Source: Aquatica leii
Lineage: Eukaryota; Arthropoda; Insecta; Coleoptera; Lampyridae
Length of the DNA stretch: 64,000 nt
Direction of reading: 5' to 3'
NCBI GenBank assembly: GCA_035610365.1
Contig: CM069439.1
Coordinates: 3,534,001 to 3,598,000 of the forward strand
Positions 27,601 to 36,095 of the stretch are shown here, piece after piece (positions within the stretch are counted from its first letter, which is position 1; each line of letters opens with the position of its first letter). Both the position numbers and the translations under genes were made by a program. The notes under the pieces are model-generated. The model worked only from the letters and a program-made list of their open reading frames with translations. It was not told the DNA's origin and searched no databases.

Positions 27601-30600
27601 GAAGAGAAAACAATTATGTATACCTTTCTTGTATATTAACATTTAGAAACGTTACTTTTCTTTAATACTTCGTTTTTGCTCACATTCTATTAAAACGTGT
27701 TTTTATTTGTTTATAGACATTTTTTTACGTATTAATATTGTAATATGATAAAAGACTACAAGAATTTTAACAACTACTCATAAAATCAAATGAAATATAA
27801 GATAAAAAATTATTGAAAAAATAGATAAGATGTAAAGTACACAGTTGAAAAACTATAAACCTAAAAGTGAGTTTTTTTTTAATATAAAAAAATTTTAAAA
27901 CAAAGCACAAAACATATTTATTTATTTATTATTGTTTGATTACTTCTGAAAGCAATCTGAAAATTTAAAATAACTAATTTCGGTAATAAAAATATCTATT
28001 AAAATTAGACAAATTAAGTATATTACAAAAAAACTATACCTACGCAAAAAAACACTAAATGCAAATTACTAACCAGAAAGTAATGGAAAATGCAGAATTT
28101 GAATTGAAATTTAAAAAAAAAGTAAATAAGCAGAATAACATCTCAAACCTTAAAGAAAAATTTATTTGCAAAAAAGTAAAAATACGTTTGTTTTTTAGAG
28201 TAAAAATTAAAAAAAAATTAAATAAAATAACTTTAGTTGGTATTTCTTTAAATTATCAAATATAGTTAATCTTTTAAATTTAATCAAAAACACAACAGAA
28301 AATCCAACTTGTATTAACAAAATAAAAAAAACAATGAATTGTATTTAACAAAATATTATAAAAAATTGACTACTAAAAATAGTTGAACAGACATCTACAT
28401 AATTACAAATTCAAAAACAAAACTACTTATAAATAAAGTAAATAAATAATAAGTAAAAATCATGAAAATAAGAGTGAAAACAACAATAAATATATATATA
28501 TATATCAAATAGTTAAAAAAAATGAAAAATTGAATAAAAATGTTAAAAAATAGAAAAAATTTAATAATCCTTTAAAACAAATTCCTAAAAAAATGATAAA
28601 TTTATCCAATATAAAAGGAACCTTTGACAAACAAAAAAAGCTTTAGACTTAATACAAAAAATTGCATATGCAAAAAAATATAATACATGTATAAACGCAC
28701 AAAAACAAATCCTAAATAGAAATTGTAAACCAGAAAAAATAGGAGGAACCCATTTTGGTTTTATACTTAGAACTTAAACTAAAAAAACTAAACGATTTAC
28801 AAAAGTAAGATTTTTCAAACTTAAACGGACGTAAATCAAGTTAAAACTTAAAAAAGTAATCAAATCTACAAACTAAACCAATTTGAGAAATTCACTTGAA
28901 TATAGTTTTACCAAACTGCCAAGTAAAGTTAATCTTTATAATCAAATCAAAGGCACGCGCGAATTCAAAACCAAAAATAAAAAAGTAATCAAAGGTCTAG
29001 AAACAGACGGAAATCATGTCAATTAAACACAGCAATGCGTGGAGCTCTATGGACACGTTAAGAACTGAAATGCTCACATCAACAGAATAGGAAATGATCG
29101 CAGCAAATTTAAAACCTACTCTAAAAAGACCTCAAAAAGGCCTCCCAAAAAGATGGACACGAAGTTAAGCCTCAACATCTTATAAAACCGCACCACTTCA
29201 TTATGCCAATTGAAGTAACAGCACTGTTGTCTTAAAAAGACAATAAAGGAAAAAAAATGAGGAAAAAATCTACTAACATTTAAAAAAATATTTTATTAAG
29301 ACATACAAAAATGTAGAAATTAATCACGAGTGAAACAACAATAACATTAAATAAATAGGCTCACAAACAACAAAGACAAGGACACAAAAATTTGCTATAA
29401 ATTTAACTAGTACCTATAAAAATAACCTTTAAAAACCAAAAAAAAACTTTAGACTTAATAAAAACAAAAATAACAATGCATGTATAAATAGACAGAAACA
29501 TATACCAAATGGAAATTGTAAATCAGAAAACATAAAAGAGAAACTGTATGTACAAAAAATAAAGACACCAAACATTTTCAGCTTCAAAAGCTTATTTACG
29601 GAACACTAGAGTGGTAAAAATAGAGTAACACTAAGTTTGTTTTGATCCATAACATTTAAATTTAAAAAAAACTAAACGATTTACAATACATATACTCTAA
29701 AAAGACCTCAAAGAGGCCTCCCAAAAAGATGGGTACGAATTTAAGCCTCAACATCTTATAAAACCACACCACTGTATTATGCATATTATGCAAATGGAAG
29801 TAACTGCACTGGTGTCTTAAAAAGCCAAAAAAAATTGAGTAAAAAATTCTACTAACTTTTAAAAAAATGTTTTAATAAGATATACAAAAATGTAAAAATT
29901 AACCAAAATTAAAACAATAACAACAATAATATTAAATAAATAAGTTTACATACAACAAAGACAAAAATTTTAAGAATTGAAAATTTGTTACATATTTATC
30001 TAATATAAAAACAACCTTTAACAAATAAAAAATCTTAGACTTAATAAAAAAAAACAATGCATGTATAAATAGACAAAAACATATACCAAATGGAAAGTGT
30101 AAACCAGAAAAAATTAAGGAGGAAGTGTAAGTGCAAAAAACCGTTCCAAAAACAAGAACACCAAAAAATTTTCAGCTGTAAAAGCTTATTTACGAAACAC
30201 ATAGAGTAGGAAAAATAGAGTAAAACTCTGTTTTTATCTTTAACATTTAAATAAAAAAAACTGACTAAACGATTTACAAAACTAAAATTTTTTTAACTTA
30301 ATTAAAAACACGGACGTAAATCAAGTTAAAACTTAAAAAAGTAATCAAACCTGCAAGCAAAGCATTAGTTAGCTTGTAATGTTAAATAAATAATTTGAGA
30401 AATTGACTTGGATATAGCTTTGCTAAACTGCCAAGTAAAGTTAATCTTTCTAAGTGAAACAAAGGCATGCACAAATCCAAAATCAAAAATTAAAAAAATA
30501 ATTAAAAGTCGAGAAACAGACCGAAATCATGCCAGTAAAAAGCATATGTTCATCACAAGTCAAGTACGAATCTACAAAACAATTATTTTACCATAATCTA

Positions 30601-33600
30601 CTGAATCGAGAAAAACTAAACTAAATATTATTATTTATTATTTTTTTACTGGACGTTTAAATAAAATTACAAAAATATACAACAAATTACTTTAAATCGC
30701 CAATATATAAAAAAAAAACTATTCAAAAAATTAGAAATTGTATTTCTGTGCATATAGATCAGAACAAATACTAATTACAAATTGTTAATAAAAAAAAAAA
30801 TTTCCTGTTTTCTATTTCTAAAATTTAAAAAATGTGTCATTATGTACCTACATGATAGTAATAAAAATCACGTTGAGAATTTTATTTGATTACATCTTAC
30901 CCAAATTGCCATATTTTCAAAATTTTATAAAAAAAACAAACACATTCATAAAACAGAGAAAAACTAGATGCGGAAAAACAAAACAAGTTGCGTTACAACA
31001 AATGAATAAACAAAGAAATTAATTAGGGAAAAAATACATCTTTACCCCGAAAAACAAATTTAATTGTGTCTGGCGCAATTTTTAAGAGCGTTTTTTGTTA
31101 TTTGGATTAAAAAATTTAAAAAAATCATTTGAAACGTTTAAATAAAAATAAAATGACAAATTTTACTAACTAGTTTTCCAAAATTTTACAGTTTTAGAAA
31201 ACTGTCTAAATAATTCTGATAATAAATAAAAAAAGTAGTTTTTAAAAAATAAGAATGAAACAATAAAACTGGACTCAAAAACAACACGAAAAAGTCTTAA
31301 TAAAAAATTTGCGTAGTACAAAAAACCGTGTATTTTTTAAATCATAAAAAAGCATAAAATCGTAGATCAAATTAAAACTGCATAGGTTGTAAACTTAGAA
31401 AAGTATCACAATAAACAAAAAAGAATGAATTTGAAAAATATCAAATAAATAAATATAAAAATAGGTTTGTTTTTTATTTCTTTTAAACTTTAAAGCAAGT
31501 TAATAAAAATAGAATAAACAGTTCAAGAAACTGATGGTGTTGCTTTTCTAATTTGACAAATAGTCTAAACTATATCAAATAAGTCAATTAAACCAAAACC
31601 ATTAGGCTTATTTTACCATAATCTGCTGAATCGAGAAAAACTAAAATAAATATTAACATTTATTATTTTTTTACTGGACGTTTAAATAAAATTACAAAAA
31701 AAAAGATACAACAAATTAATTAATTATAAAAAAAAAACTATTCGAAAATAAGAAATTGTATTTCTGTGCATATATATCAGAACAAATACTAATTACAAAT
31801 TGTTAATAAAAAAAAATACCTGTTTTCTATTTCTAAAATTTAAAAAAAGTGTAATTATGTACCTACATAATAGTATTAAAAATCACGCTAAGAATTTTAT
31901 TTGATTACATCTTAAATTGCCATATTTTTAAAATTTTATAAAAATAAGACAAAAAAAAACAAACAAATTCATAAAACAGAGAAAAACTAGATGCGTAAAA
32001 ACAAAACAAGTTGCGTTACAACAAACGAATAAACAAAGAAATTAATTAGGAAAAAAATACATATTTGCCCCGAAAAACAAATTTAATTGTGTCTGGCGCA
32101 ATTTTTAAGAGCGTTTATTGTTATTTGAATCAAAAATTTTAAGAAAATCATTTGAAACGTTTAAATAAAAATAAAATGACAAATTTTTCTAACTAGTTTT
32201 CCAAAATTTTAAAGTTTTAGCAAACTGAAAATAATTTTCATAATTTTTCAAAATGTAGTTTTTAAAAAATAAAAATGAAACAATAAAACTGAGCTTAAAA
32301 ACAACACGAAAAAGCCTTAATAAAAAAATTGCGTAGTACAAAAAACAGTGTATTTTTTAAATCATAAAAAAGCATAAAATCGTAGATCAAATTGAAACTG
32401 CATAGGTTGTAAACTAAGAAAAGTATCACAATAAACAAAAAAGAATGAAGTTGAAAAATATCAAATAAATAAATATACAAATAGGTTTGTTTTTTATTTC
32501 TTTTAAACTTTAAAGCAAGTTAATAAAAATAAAATAAACAGTTTAAGAAACTGATGGTGTTGCTTTTCTAATTTGACAAATAATCTAAACTATATCAAAC
32601 AAGTCAATTAAACCAAAACAATAAAAACCTAACTTAAGTTTTGCAAATAATTATTCGTATTTCTAAATTTTCAGAACCAAGTTTTTGAGTACATTAAATA
32701 GGAGATCGAGTTTTTAAAAATTATGAGAAATAACGAAGCATACAAATAGAGATATGAAAAAGCAAACACAAGCAACTCAAAAAAACTTATATTTTGACTA
32801 TTAAAAAATAAACTTCAAGCCTGTTTTAGTTTCCATTTCCCGGATAAAATTGTTTAATAACTTGACAGACATTTTACTAAAATTTAACACAATTTTTTGG
32901 AAATTATGTACTTAATCGTACGCTTTCAATTATAATTTTGTAAAAATCAATGGCATCATAAAGCATTTACAATGTCAAAGTTCAGGGTTTTGTGTCTTCC
33001 TAATCTTAATATTTTACGTAAAAATTTAAAAAAAAATGAGTTACTGCAACTAGTGCAAACAAGACGAGAATATAGAATAGAATAGAATAGAAAAATAAAA
33101 ATTTATTCAAAAGAAAAATATTGAAGTTTTAGAAAATCGCCGAAATACTAATTTTCAATAATGTAATTTTTAGATGTAGTTGTGAAATATAGTTTCAAGG
33201 GGCATGCTATTACTGCAAACATAAAAATAGAAGTTCTTAAGCAAAAAACTTAAATAAAACCACAAAGAAGAAATAAATACTAAAAGAAAACGACTAAAAT
33301 TGAAGAAAAGATTTTTCCTAATACAAAGTAACAAACAAACAAAAAACTAGTTAAAAAGAACAATTTGAAGTTAAAGTTTAAAAAATTACACATGATAAAT
33401 GAAACAATAAAACTGAGTTCAAAAGCAACACGAAAAAATCTAAATAAAAAACACTCGCACAGTACAAAAAACTGTATATTTTTAACCGTATATCAAATTA
33501 AAATTGCTTAAATTGTAAACTGAGAAAAGTGAAAGGTATCAGAATAAAAAAAATCAAATAAATAATGTTGACAAAATACTAGAAAAAGTAAAATTTAAGA

Positions 33601-36095
33601 AACAAATTAACTGACAAAACAAACTTAACAAGAATGAAATTTAACAAATTGATTTTGTTGTTTTTCTAATTTTCCAAGGAGTTTTTCTAAACTGTTGTCA
33701 ATTAAAAGCAAAATATAATAAAAATCTTACTTGTCTAAAATTGATTATGTATATTCAAATTACAATAGTACAAAAAAATTACAAAATGGAATAATTAAAA
33801 CAAAAATTCCCATCACCCTTAAACTCACAAAAACCTAACTTTAGCAAATAATTATCAGTAGGTAGCTCTAAATTTTCAGAACCAAATTTTGACAAAATAA
33901 TGAAGCATATAAATAAAGATATAAAGAAATACACAAGCAACTCGAAAAAAAATGTTACCAGATAAAATGGTTTAATATTTTACTACAGTTTTAAATTAAA
34001 TTTAACGCAATCGTAAGTTTTTTATTATAGTTTTGTATTTACAATGTAAAGCACAATCTTTTACAACAGAGTTTTGTGCTTTCTTAAACGTAATTAAATT
34101 TGAGTAGTTTTTTGTCATTTGCAACTAGTGCGAATAAGACGAAAACGAAAATAACAACAAACATAAATGCATAACCTAAACACCAGACAGGTCACAGAAA
34201 CTACTCTGTGAAAAAACGCTTAGAGAAATAGGCGAAAAACGAACCAATAATATAATCACGGTCAACATAAGTTTAGAAAAACTCAGAATTGCATTTTAAT
34301 AATAAAACTGCCGATAAAAACTCTAAAATTGTTTCTTAAATGCTAAAAACATAACGCCGCTTGCTTAAACAGACAATCTTGTAGAAGAAATTAAACAAAC
34401 ACTAATGCACGTACTAGAAGAATTCTCGCAAGATAAAACAAACAATAAAAAGTTACTGTGAGCTCAACAAAAAGAAAACTACAAAAAACAAACTAACTGT
34501 AAGATATTCGAAGTTAATCAATACTGTTTGCAAAAAAACACGTTATAATTTTGAAACTGAAAATTTGATACACAACCCCAAATATAGTTTAGAAATTTGA
34601 CACTTAAATTTTTTAGTCACAAATATAGCGATTTTCATATATTTAATATAGGTAAACTATGAAACGACCACAATGATTTTTAAAACTATAATTTTTTCAT
34701 TATAAACCAGGTAGACGCTAAGCGGTAGTTTTTTTTGGAACGTTTTAATAATATAATAGTAATTATGGTAAATATTAGATTATCGTCTTTGGTATTAAAC
34801 AAGACGGTGTCGCGTAAATAATTTTAAGAAAAAATTGCTTGCGCCGTCAATTTTTTCTACACGCCAAATTGGTGACATTCTGTATTTAATAAAGGGTAGC
34901 CGTTTTTGAAGTAGACGACGAGGAATTTTAATCTGAGCATAAAAATAAAATCAATAAGCGTCCCATTTTTTTCCATCGACGAAAAATTCCTTGGAAAAAC
35001 TGGAATACTTCGAGACCGCAACGAGTTTGCCAGAAGCTTTAAAAAACCCTATTTATAAAAAGCTCAAGACGGTTTTTCATACGAGACGGGTTGACTGATT
35101 TCGTACGAAGGTTGTTCTGCAGTTTCAATACGCTCGACGTAAAAAAAATTATTTATTGTTGTTAATTACGCGATTAATTTTTTTCGCAATTAACGTAATT
35201 GCAAATATTAAAAATGAAACAATTTTAATGTCAAAAGTAATCTCGATCAAGTGGAAACGTTTGCGTCGAAATTCGTTTTTTGATGTCTGTGGTAAGTTTT
35301 TGTTACAGCAACGCACTGGTATTTCTTATGAGACTATTATACTCTCTTCATGGTTAATGTTTGAAGCGATACAATTATTGGTATTTAGTAAAAAAACACA
35401 GGTAAGGACAACTTAACAGTTACAAAAACAACGTTGTTCTATCATGGCGGATTACGTTATTGTACACTTGACAACCAACGTTTTGTCTGCCGCGTTTTTT
35501 GATAAAAGCACAGTACAAAATTGAAAATTTTGGGTTTTTAATTTTGTAATTAATGTAACTTAATACTACTATATTAGTTACCATTATTAGAACACCATTG
35601 CAAATTTTGAAGCACACGCTTATTTTTTTATGTAAAAACTTTTATATAGAAAGTAGTCGATACTAATTAATTTGCAACGCCTGTTGCTTAATGAACAAAG
35701 TATTTTTAAGCAATAAGACAACAAGTGAAGTGTTTAATTTAAATTATTTCCTCGCAAAAGAAAAGCAGAGGAAATTGCAAAATCGTTTTTTAGCGTCGGT
35801 GTCATAAAAAGAGAAATTTGTTGCTTAACTCCTAGTAATTAATTTACTAACTTGTATTGTTGTGATTCTTGCTCATAATTTTCCTCGGCAGAGACGGAGA
35901 CGCGGAATTCCTGTGTAATAGAGATGACGCCGACGGCGACGCCGTTATTAATGCAGACGTTGGCATATTAATCTTTGGAGATTGGCGTGCACTAGCACAA
36001 TTACTGGTCACTACATTCACAAGAGATGGTCCTGCACTAGAAGGCCGAACATCTTCATTACTATTATTAGTACCGGCCTCCATTGCACAAACCAT
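3476..36095 (-). CDS. nab: nab, NGFI-A-binding (NAB) transcriptional cofactor, whole gene model
   Basis: NAB proteins are nuclear cofactors, mostly corepressors, of zinc-finger factors: Egr/NGFI-A in vertebrates, Rotund and Squeeze in flies. The proposed coding exons, read on the minus strand, are 36095-35852, 11107-10678, 10632-10425, 10378-10131, 10079-9899, optionally 9340-9317, then 9208-9194, 9076-8985, 8937-8853, 8800-8753 and 3643-3476. All junctions are GT-AG and in phase, giving about 572 residues (580 with the optional exon). NCD1 lies near residues 93-160 and includes [20 protein letters not shown] and [18 protein letters not shown]2 lies near 285-365 and includes [20 protein letters not shown] and [13 protein letters not shown]. 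An acidic and basic stretch with KRPKIE follows, as in other NABs. Exons 1-5 are strong. The part after 9899 is inferred from splice signals and phase. A shorter product ending at 9839 is the alternative. Confidence 0.85.
3700..8200. repeat. T-rich degenerate satellite-like array inside a nab intron
   Basis: About 4.5 kb whose plus strand is strongly T-rich. Recurrent phrases are AGTTTTCTAGTCAAT (near 4245, 4785, 5083, 5320, 6710, 7797), AAATTCCGGTCAGTTT with ATTATTATAGATGAATTT (near 4425, 4995, 5230, 6930, 7450, 8010) and TTGTTTCTGATTTTTCTTC. The spacing is irregular, several hundred bases, so this is an old diverged array and not a fresh satellite. It interrupts the inferred last nab intron. 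Apparent ORFs here are low-complexity Phe/Leu/Ser products and are not called. Confidence 0.7.
6260..6660 (+). mobile_element. LINE (RTE-like or similar) 3' coding tail, decayed
   Basis: Inside the T-rich array lies a piece of different composition. In broken frames it reads [20 protein letters not shown], then REECGVED and a [20 protein letters not shown] stretch. This is the usual end of insect non-LTR reverse transcriptase ORFs, where the RT tail is followed by a basic WN(D/E)H motif. Stops and shifts interrupt it. No 5' part is present. Confidence 0.62.
8201..8752. other. nab intron sequence without a clear gene
   Basis: AT-rich sequence between the T-rich array and the exon at 8753-8800. 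One phase-0 alternative last exon can be drawn on the minus strand at 8482-8444, after GGTTTTACAG and ending in TAG; it would add 12 residues after NNGV. I rate it well below the exon at 3476-3643, because it is very short and its composition is not coding-like. Confidence 0.35.
8753..9208 (-). CDS. nab: Short exon chain, probable C-terminal part of nab
   Basis: Four exons keep one frame across consensus introns: 9208-9194 (15 bases, VCQIK), 9076-8985 (contains [20 protein letters not shown]), 8937-8853 (contains [20 protein letters not shown]) and 8800-8753 (contains [13 protein letters not shown]). Each has AG before it and GTAAG, GTTTGT, GTACG or GTAAGT after it. Intron sizes inside the chain are 117, 47 and 52 bases. 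Phases are 0, 2 and 0. An upstream piece, 9340-9317 or from ATG at 9355, also fits in phase. I know no domain here. The chain could be the C terminus of nab through the 9899 donor, or a separate small gene whose first exon starts [13 protein letters not shown], which resembles a signal peptide. The nab reading is preferred. Confidence 0.62.
9209..9838. other. Region between the two possible nab ends, with a candidate microexon
   Basis: On the minus strand a piece ending at donor ATG/GTAAGT (9317) can start either at an acceptor ACTTCAG (9340, 24 bases, VIVYTLAM) or at an ATG (9355, [13 protein letters not shown]) with an in-frame TAA just upstream. Both keep phase 0 with the next exon. Nothing else coding is seen. 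The plus-strand ORFs at 9423-9632 and 9625-9855 have no family resemblance. Confidence 0.4.
9839..10079 (-). CDS. nab: nab exon 5, with an optional internal donor at 9899
   Basis: The exon begins at G after the strong acceptor CTGTTTTCAG and encodes [20 protein letters not shown], then a region with SPKR-like [15 protein letters not shown], as expected just after NCD2. Two ends are possible. The frame stays open to TAA at 9839, giving a 456-residue protein with a short tail. Alternatively, a good donor CAG/GTCAGC in phase 0 at 9899 joins the downstream exons. I favour the splice, because the tail after it looks like read-through into intron and the downstream exons all continue in phase. Confidence 0.85.
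10131..10378 (-). CDS. nab: nab exon 4 (NCD2 domain)
   Basis: The exon encodes the NCD2 repression domain: [34 protein letters not shown] and [20 protein letters not shown]. It begins after TTCTAATTTTAG and ends at ACGCA before GTTAGTTTC. The following 51-base intron contains an in-frame TGA, so reading through the genomic DNA would wrongly truncate the protein just after NCD2. Confidence 0.92.
10425..10632 (-). CDS. nab: nab exon 3 (linker and start of NCD2)
   Basis: The exon lies between two tiny introns (10677-10633, 45 bases; 10424-10379, 46 bases). It begins with A after TTTTATAG and ends CTCGAG before GTACTA. It encodes a Ser-rich linker ([18 protein letters not shown]) and then [20 protein letters not shown] and PQFEPKPYN, which match the region in front of NCD2 in NAB proteins. 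It enters in phase 2 and leaves in phase 0. No start codon is needed, and a plain ORF scan misses it. Confidence 0.88.
10678..11107 (-). CDS. nab: nab exon 2 (NCD1 domain)
   Basis: The exon starts after a T-rich acceptor ending TTTTAG and ends at AAAAG before GTTAGTG. It encodes the complete NAB conserved domain 1, which mediates multimerisation and binding to Egr-type zinc-finger factors. The diagnostic stretches [20 protein letters not shown] and [20 protein letters not shown] are close to vertebrate NAB1/NAB2. A Ser/Pro-rich linker follows, including [13 protein letters not shown]. Reading past the donor gives a stop after a few codons, which supports the splice. Phase is 1 in and 2 out. 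Confidence 0.93.
12551..13690. mobile_element. Foldback-like element with inverted blocks of TTGAACGC repeats
   Basis: The left block 12551-12696 contains several spaced copies of TTTGAACGCAAAG or close variants, with GACGTTTGAACGC repeating. The right block 13579-13690 contains the reverse complement, GCGTTCAAACG, GCGTTCAAAGG and GCATTCAAACG. Outside each block the sequence ATATTGGT..GGTTT at the left recurs inverted as AAACCAATATT at the right. Long, internally repetitive inverted ends around a 0.9 kb AT-rich core without a transposase are the hallmark of Foldback-like elements. I saw no clear target duplication. Confidence 0.62.
13916..14046. repeat. Long perfect-core hairpin
   Basis: An inverted repeat with arms of roughly 45-60 bases. 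The left arm contains GTTGAGAAGTGCATTATTAT and ACCTAAGCGAT; the right arm contains ATCGCTTAGGTTATAATGAA and CTTCTCAAC. The turn is GACGC-GAA-GCGTC at 13979-13991, itself a perfect 5-bp stem with a GAA loop. A few mismatches and bulges occur in the arms. It fits a small hairpin transposon (MITE). Confidence 0.7.
14047..14623. mobile_element. MITE-like element with short terminal inverted repeats
   Basis: TTTTTCCACTACTAG near 14048 is matched by its reverse complement CTAGTAGTGGAAAAA near 14607, with no coding sequence between. A perfect palindrome with 13-base arms (TTCATTATTAACT, three bases, and its complement) lies at 14503-14531. The left end abuts the 13916-14046 hairpin, so the two may be parts of one element. 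Target duplication is not clear. Confidence 0.45.
15033..17605 (+). mobile_element. pogo/Tigger-type DNA transposon relic, split by a Tc1 insertion
   Basis: The left part encodes a broken CENP-B-like helix-turn-helix ([20 protein letters not shown], then IPLSTVS) and, at 15500-15760, a DDE segment with [20 protein letters not shown] and [15 protein letters not shown]. The right part, after 17290, resumes the same family's C terminus with [21 protein letters not shown] coding and [11 protein letters not shown] in broken frames. The transposase would act by cut and paste at TA sites, but this copy has many stops and shifts and is dead. The Tc1 element at 15952-17287 sits inside it. Confidence 0.72.
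15952..17287 (+). mobile_element. Tc1-like transposon, dead, nested in the Tigger copy
   Basis: Terminal inverted repeats of about 85-90 bases can be read. The left end has ATGCAACACCAAG, AAACTTGGCAAAAATGTTTA and CTAGTCAAAGGTA; the right end carries the reverse complement with a few changes. TA flanks both ends. The transposase starts [20 protein letters not shown], followed by [20 protein letters not shown] and [10 protein letters not shown], a paired helix-turn-helix. The frame breaks at 16503. The DDE part survives only in pieces, including [14 protein letters not shown] and [12 protein letters not shown] readings in other frames. Confidence 0.8.
18039..18575 (-). pseudogene. Mariner-type transposase fragment
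   Basis: The minus strand encodes [20 protein letters not shown], then a RGGPANW-like stretch, [20 protein letters not shown] and [14 protein letters not shown]. These match the second half of the DDE domain in a widespread insect mariner group (HDGAPxHFSR...RSPDLNPLDFFLWG). Upstream sequence to about 18575 gives further broken frames. No terminal repeats were found, so this is a fragment. Confidence 0.75.
20350..21330 (+). pseudogene. Penelope-like retroelement reverse transcriptase relic
   Basis: At 21170-21260, in frames broken by stops, I read [14 protein letters not shown] and then [15 protein letters not shown]. This corresponds to the Penelope-like RT motif FxGKFYKQxxGxPMGSPLSPxxAN. 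Weak coding traces precede it from about 20350. It is too decayed for boundaries. The endonuclease domain was not seen. Confidence 0.5.
21368..21540. repeat. Short dispersed-repeat fragment with CAGGGCCGGATTTAG and GGGGCCCTAAGC
   Basis: These two phrases stand out from the AT-rich background and resemble the ends of common insect dispersed elements. The element class is not determined and no coding is seen. Confidence 0.3.
22080..23600 (+). pseudogene. LINE (Jockey/R1/CR1-like) reverse transcriptase relic
   Basis: Fragments in order along the plus strand are HQYAY plus [20 protein letters not shown] (RT), then a [15 protein letters not shown] piece before the expected CPQGG region. Next come [20 protein letters not shown] and CRRLIGKK, then a K-L-Q-K-like tail. 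The order matches non-LTR reverse transcriptases (GKSTETALHxLVxxIE, then WxxRRLxGK). The catalytic loop is lost or out of frame, and many stops occur. Confidence 0.62.
24140..24731 (-). pseudogene. Remnant of a multicopy insect protein family with Cys motif
   Basis: A minus-strand open stretch near 24385-24140 reads [20 protein letters not shown], then [20 protein letters not shown] and [15 protein letters not shown], ending [13 protein letters not shown]. Upstream, 24731-24510 contains [19 protein letters not shown]. The pattern (Y-L-x-G-L near a Cys-x-x-Cys, then a basic KAKKFY helix and a D-F motif) resembles a repetitive family that I recall from insect genomes and associate with transposable elements. 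I cannot name it. Frames are shifted between the pieces. Confidence 0.38.
24811..24850 (-). ncRNA. Hammerhead-ribozyme-like core (Penelope-type repeat)
   Basis: On the minus strand the sequence reads GCCCTGATGAAACTC, then TTTACGAAAATGGGC, then GAAACGTTGAC. CTGATGA and CGAAAC are the two invariant hammerhead core strings, and the linker can form a weak stem II around an ACGA loop. Penelope-like elements carry such ribozymes in their terminal repeats, in the same word order. Mismatches in stem II suggest decay. Sequence match only; no fold was calculated. Confidence 0.42.
28600..30130. repeat. A-rich tandem repeat, about 590-base unit, with LINE-tail pieces
   Basis: A block with CTTTAGACTTAATA, AATGCATGTATAAA and AAATTGTAAACCAGAAAA occurs near 28620, 29430 and 30015. 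A second block (TACTCTAAAAAGACCTCAAA, GGCCTCCCAAAAAGATGG, AAGCCTCAACATCTTATAAA) occurs near 29100 and 29695. A third (TTTAAAAAAAT.TTTTATTAAGA) occurs near 29275 and 29855. The second block looks like the tail of a LINE ORF (GHVKN-like, RPPKKMDTK). The latter two spacings are close to 580-590 bases. Confidence 0.65.
30583..32625. repeat. Two-copy tandem duplication of about 1.02 kb
   Basis: 30583-31600 and 31609-32625 are closely similar throughout. Both begin TTATTTTACCATAATCT.CTG followed by AATCGAGAAAAACTAAA, and contain TTTTTTTACTGGACGTTTAA, AACAAGTTGCGTTACAAC, AATTGTGTCTGGCGCAATTT and CATAGGTTGTAAACT, ending near GGTGTTGCTTTTCTAATTTG. Few substitutions and small indels separate them, so this duplication is younger than the neighbouring repeats. 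No coding capacity. Confidence 0.85.
33360..33960. repeat. Diverged third copy of parts of the 1.02 kb repeat and its flank
   Basis: 33400-33720 repeats the AAACTGAG.TCAAAA.CAACAC, GTACAAAAAACTGTATATTT and AAATTGTAAACTGAGAAAAG phrases of the tandem pair. 33830-33950 repeats the flank seen at 32625-32790 (AAACCTAACTT, TTCTAAATTTTCAGAACCAA, CACAAGCAACTC). Divergence is much greater than between the two main copies. Confidence 0.6.
35852..36095 (-). CDS. nab: nab exon 1 (N-terminal coding exon)
   Basis: This exon encodes 81 residues plus one base. It is rich in Ser, Ala and Asn, has no recognisable domain, and contains [13 protein letters not shown] and SASPSLPRK. The start ATG at 36095 has an in-frame TGA 24 bases upstream; a second Met (MEAG) lies at 36083. 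The exon ends ACA-A followed by a good GTTAGT donor. The leftover A joins the TG at the start of the exon at 11107 to make ATG, so the distant exons fit in phase. The DNA here is less AT-rich than its surroundings. Linking it to nab across 24.7 kb is inference, since the N terminus of NAB proteins is poorly conserved, but strand, phase and the lack of another gene between them agree. Confidence 0.72.

Larger units (their letters stand above)
11108..35851 (-). other. nab: nab intron 1 (24.7 kb)
   Basis: This intron is defined by the donor at 35851 (GTTAGT) and the acceptor before 11107 (TTTTTTTTAG). It holds almost only transposon relics and A-rich repeats, listed separately. No other gene was found in it. 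The stretches 11200-12440, 18600-20340 and 25000-28500 are plain AT-rich DNA where I see nothing to annotate, apart from a less AT-rich piece at 26440-26760 with no ORF. Confidence 0.65.
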
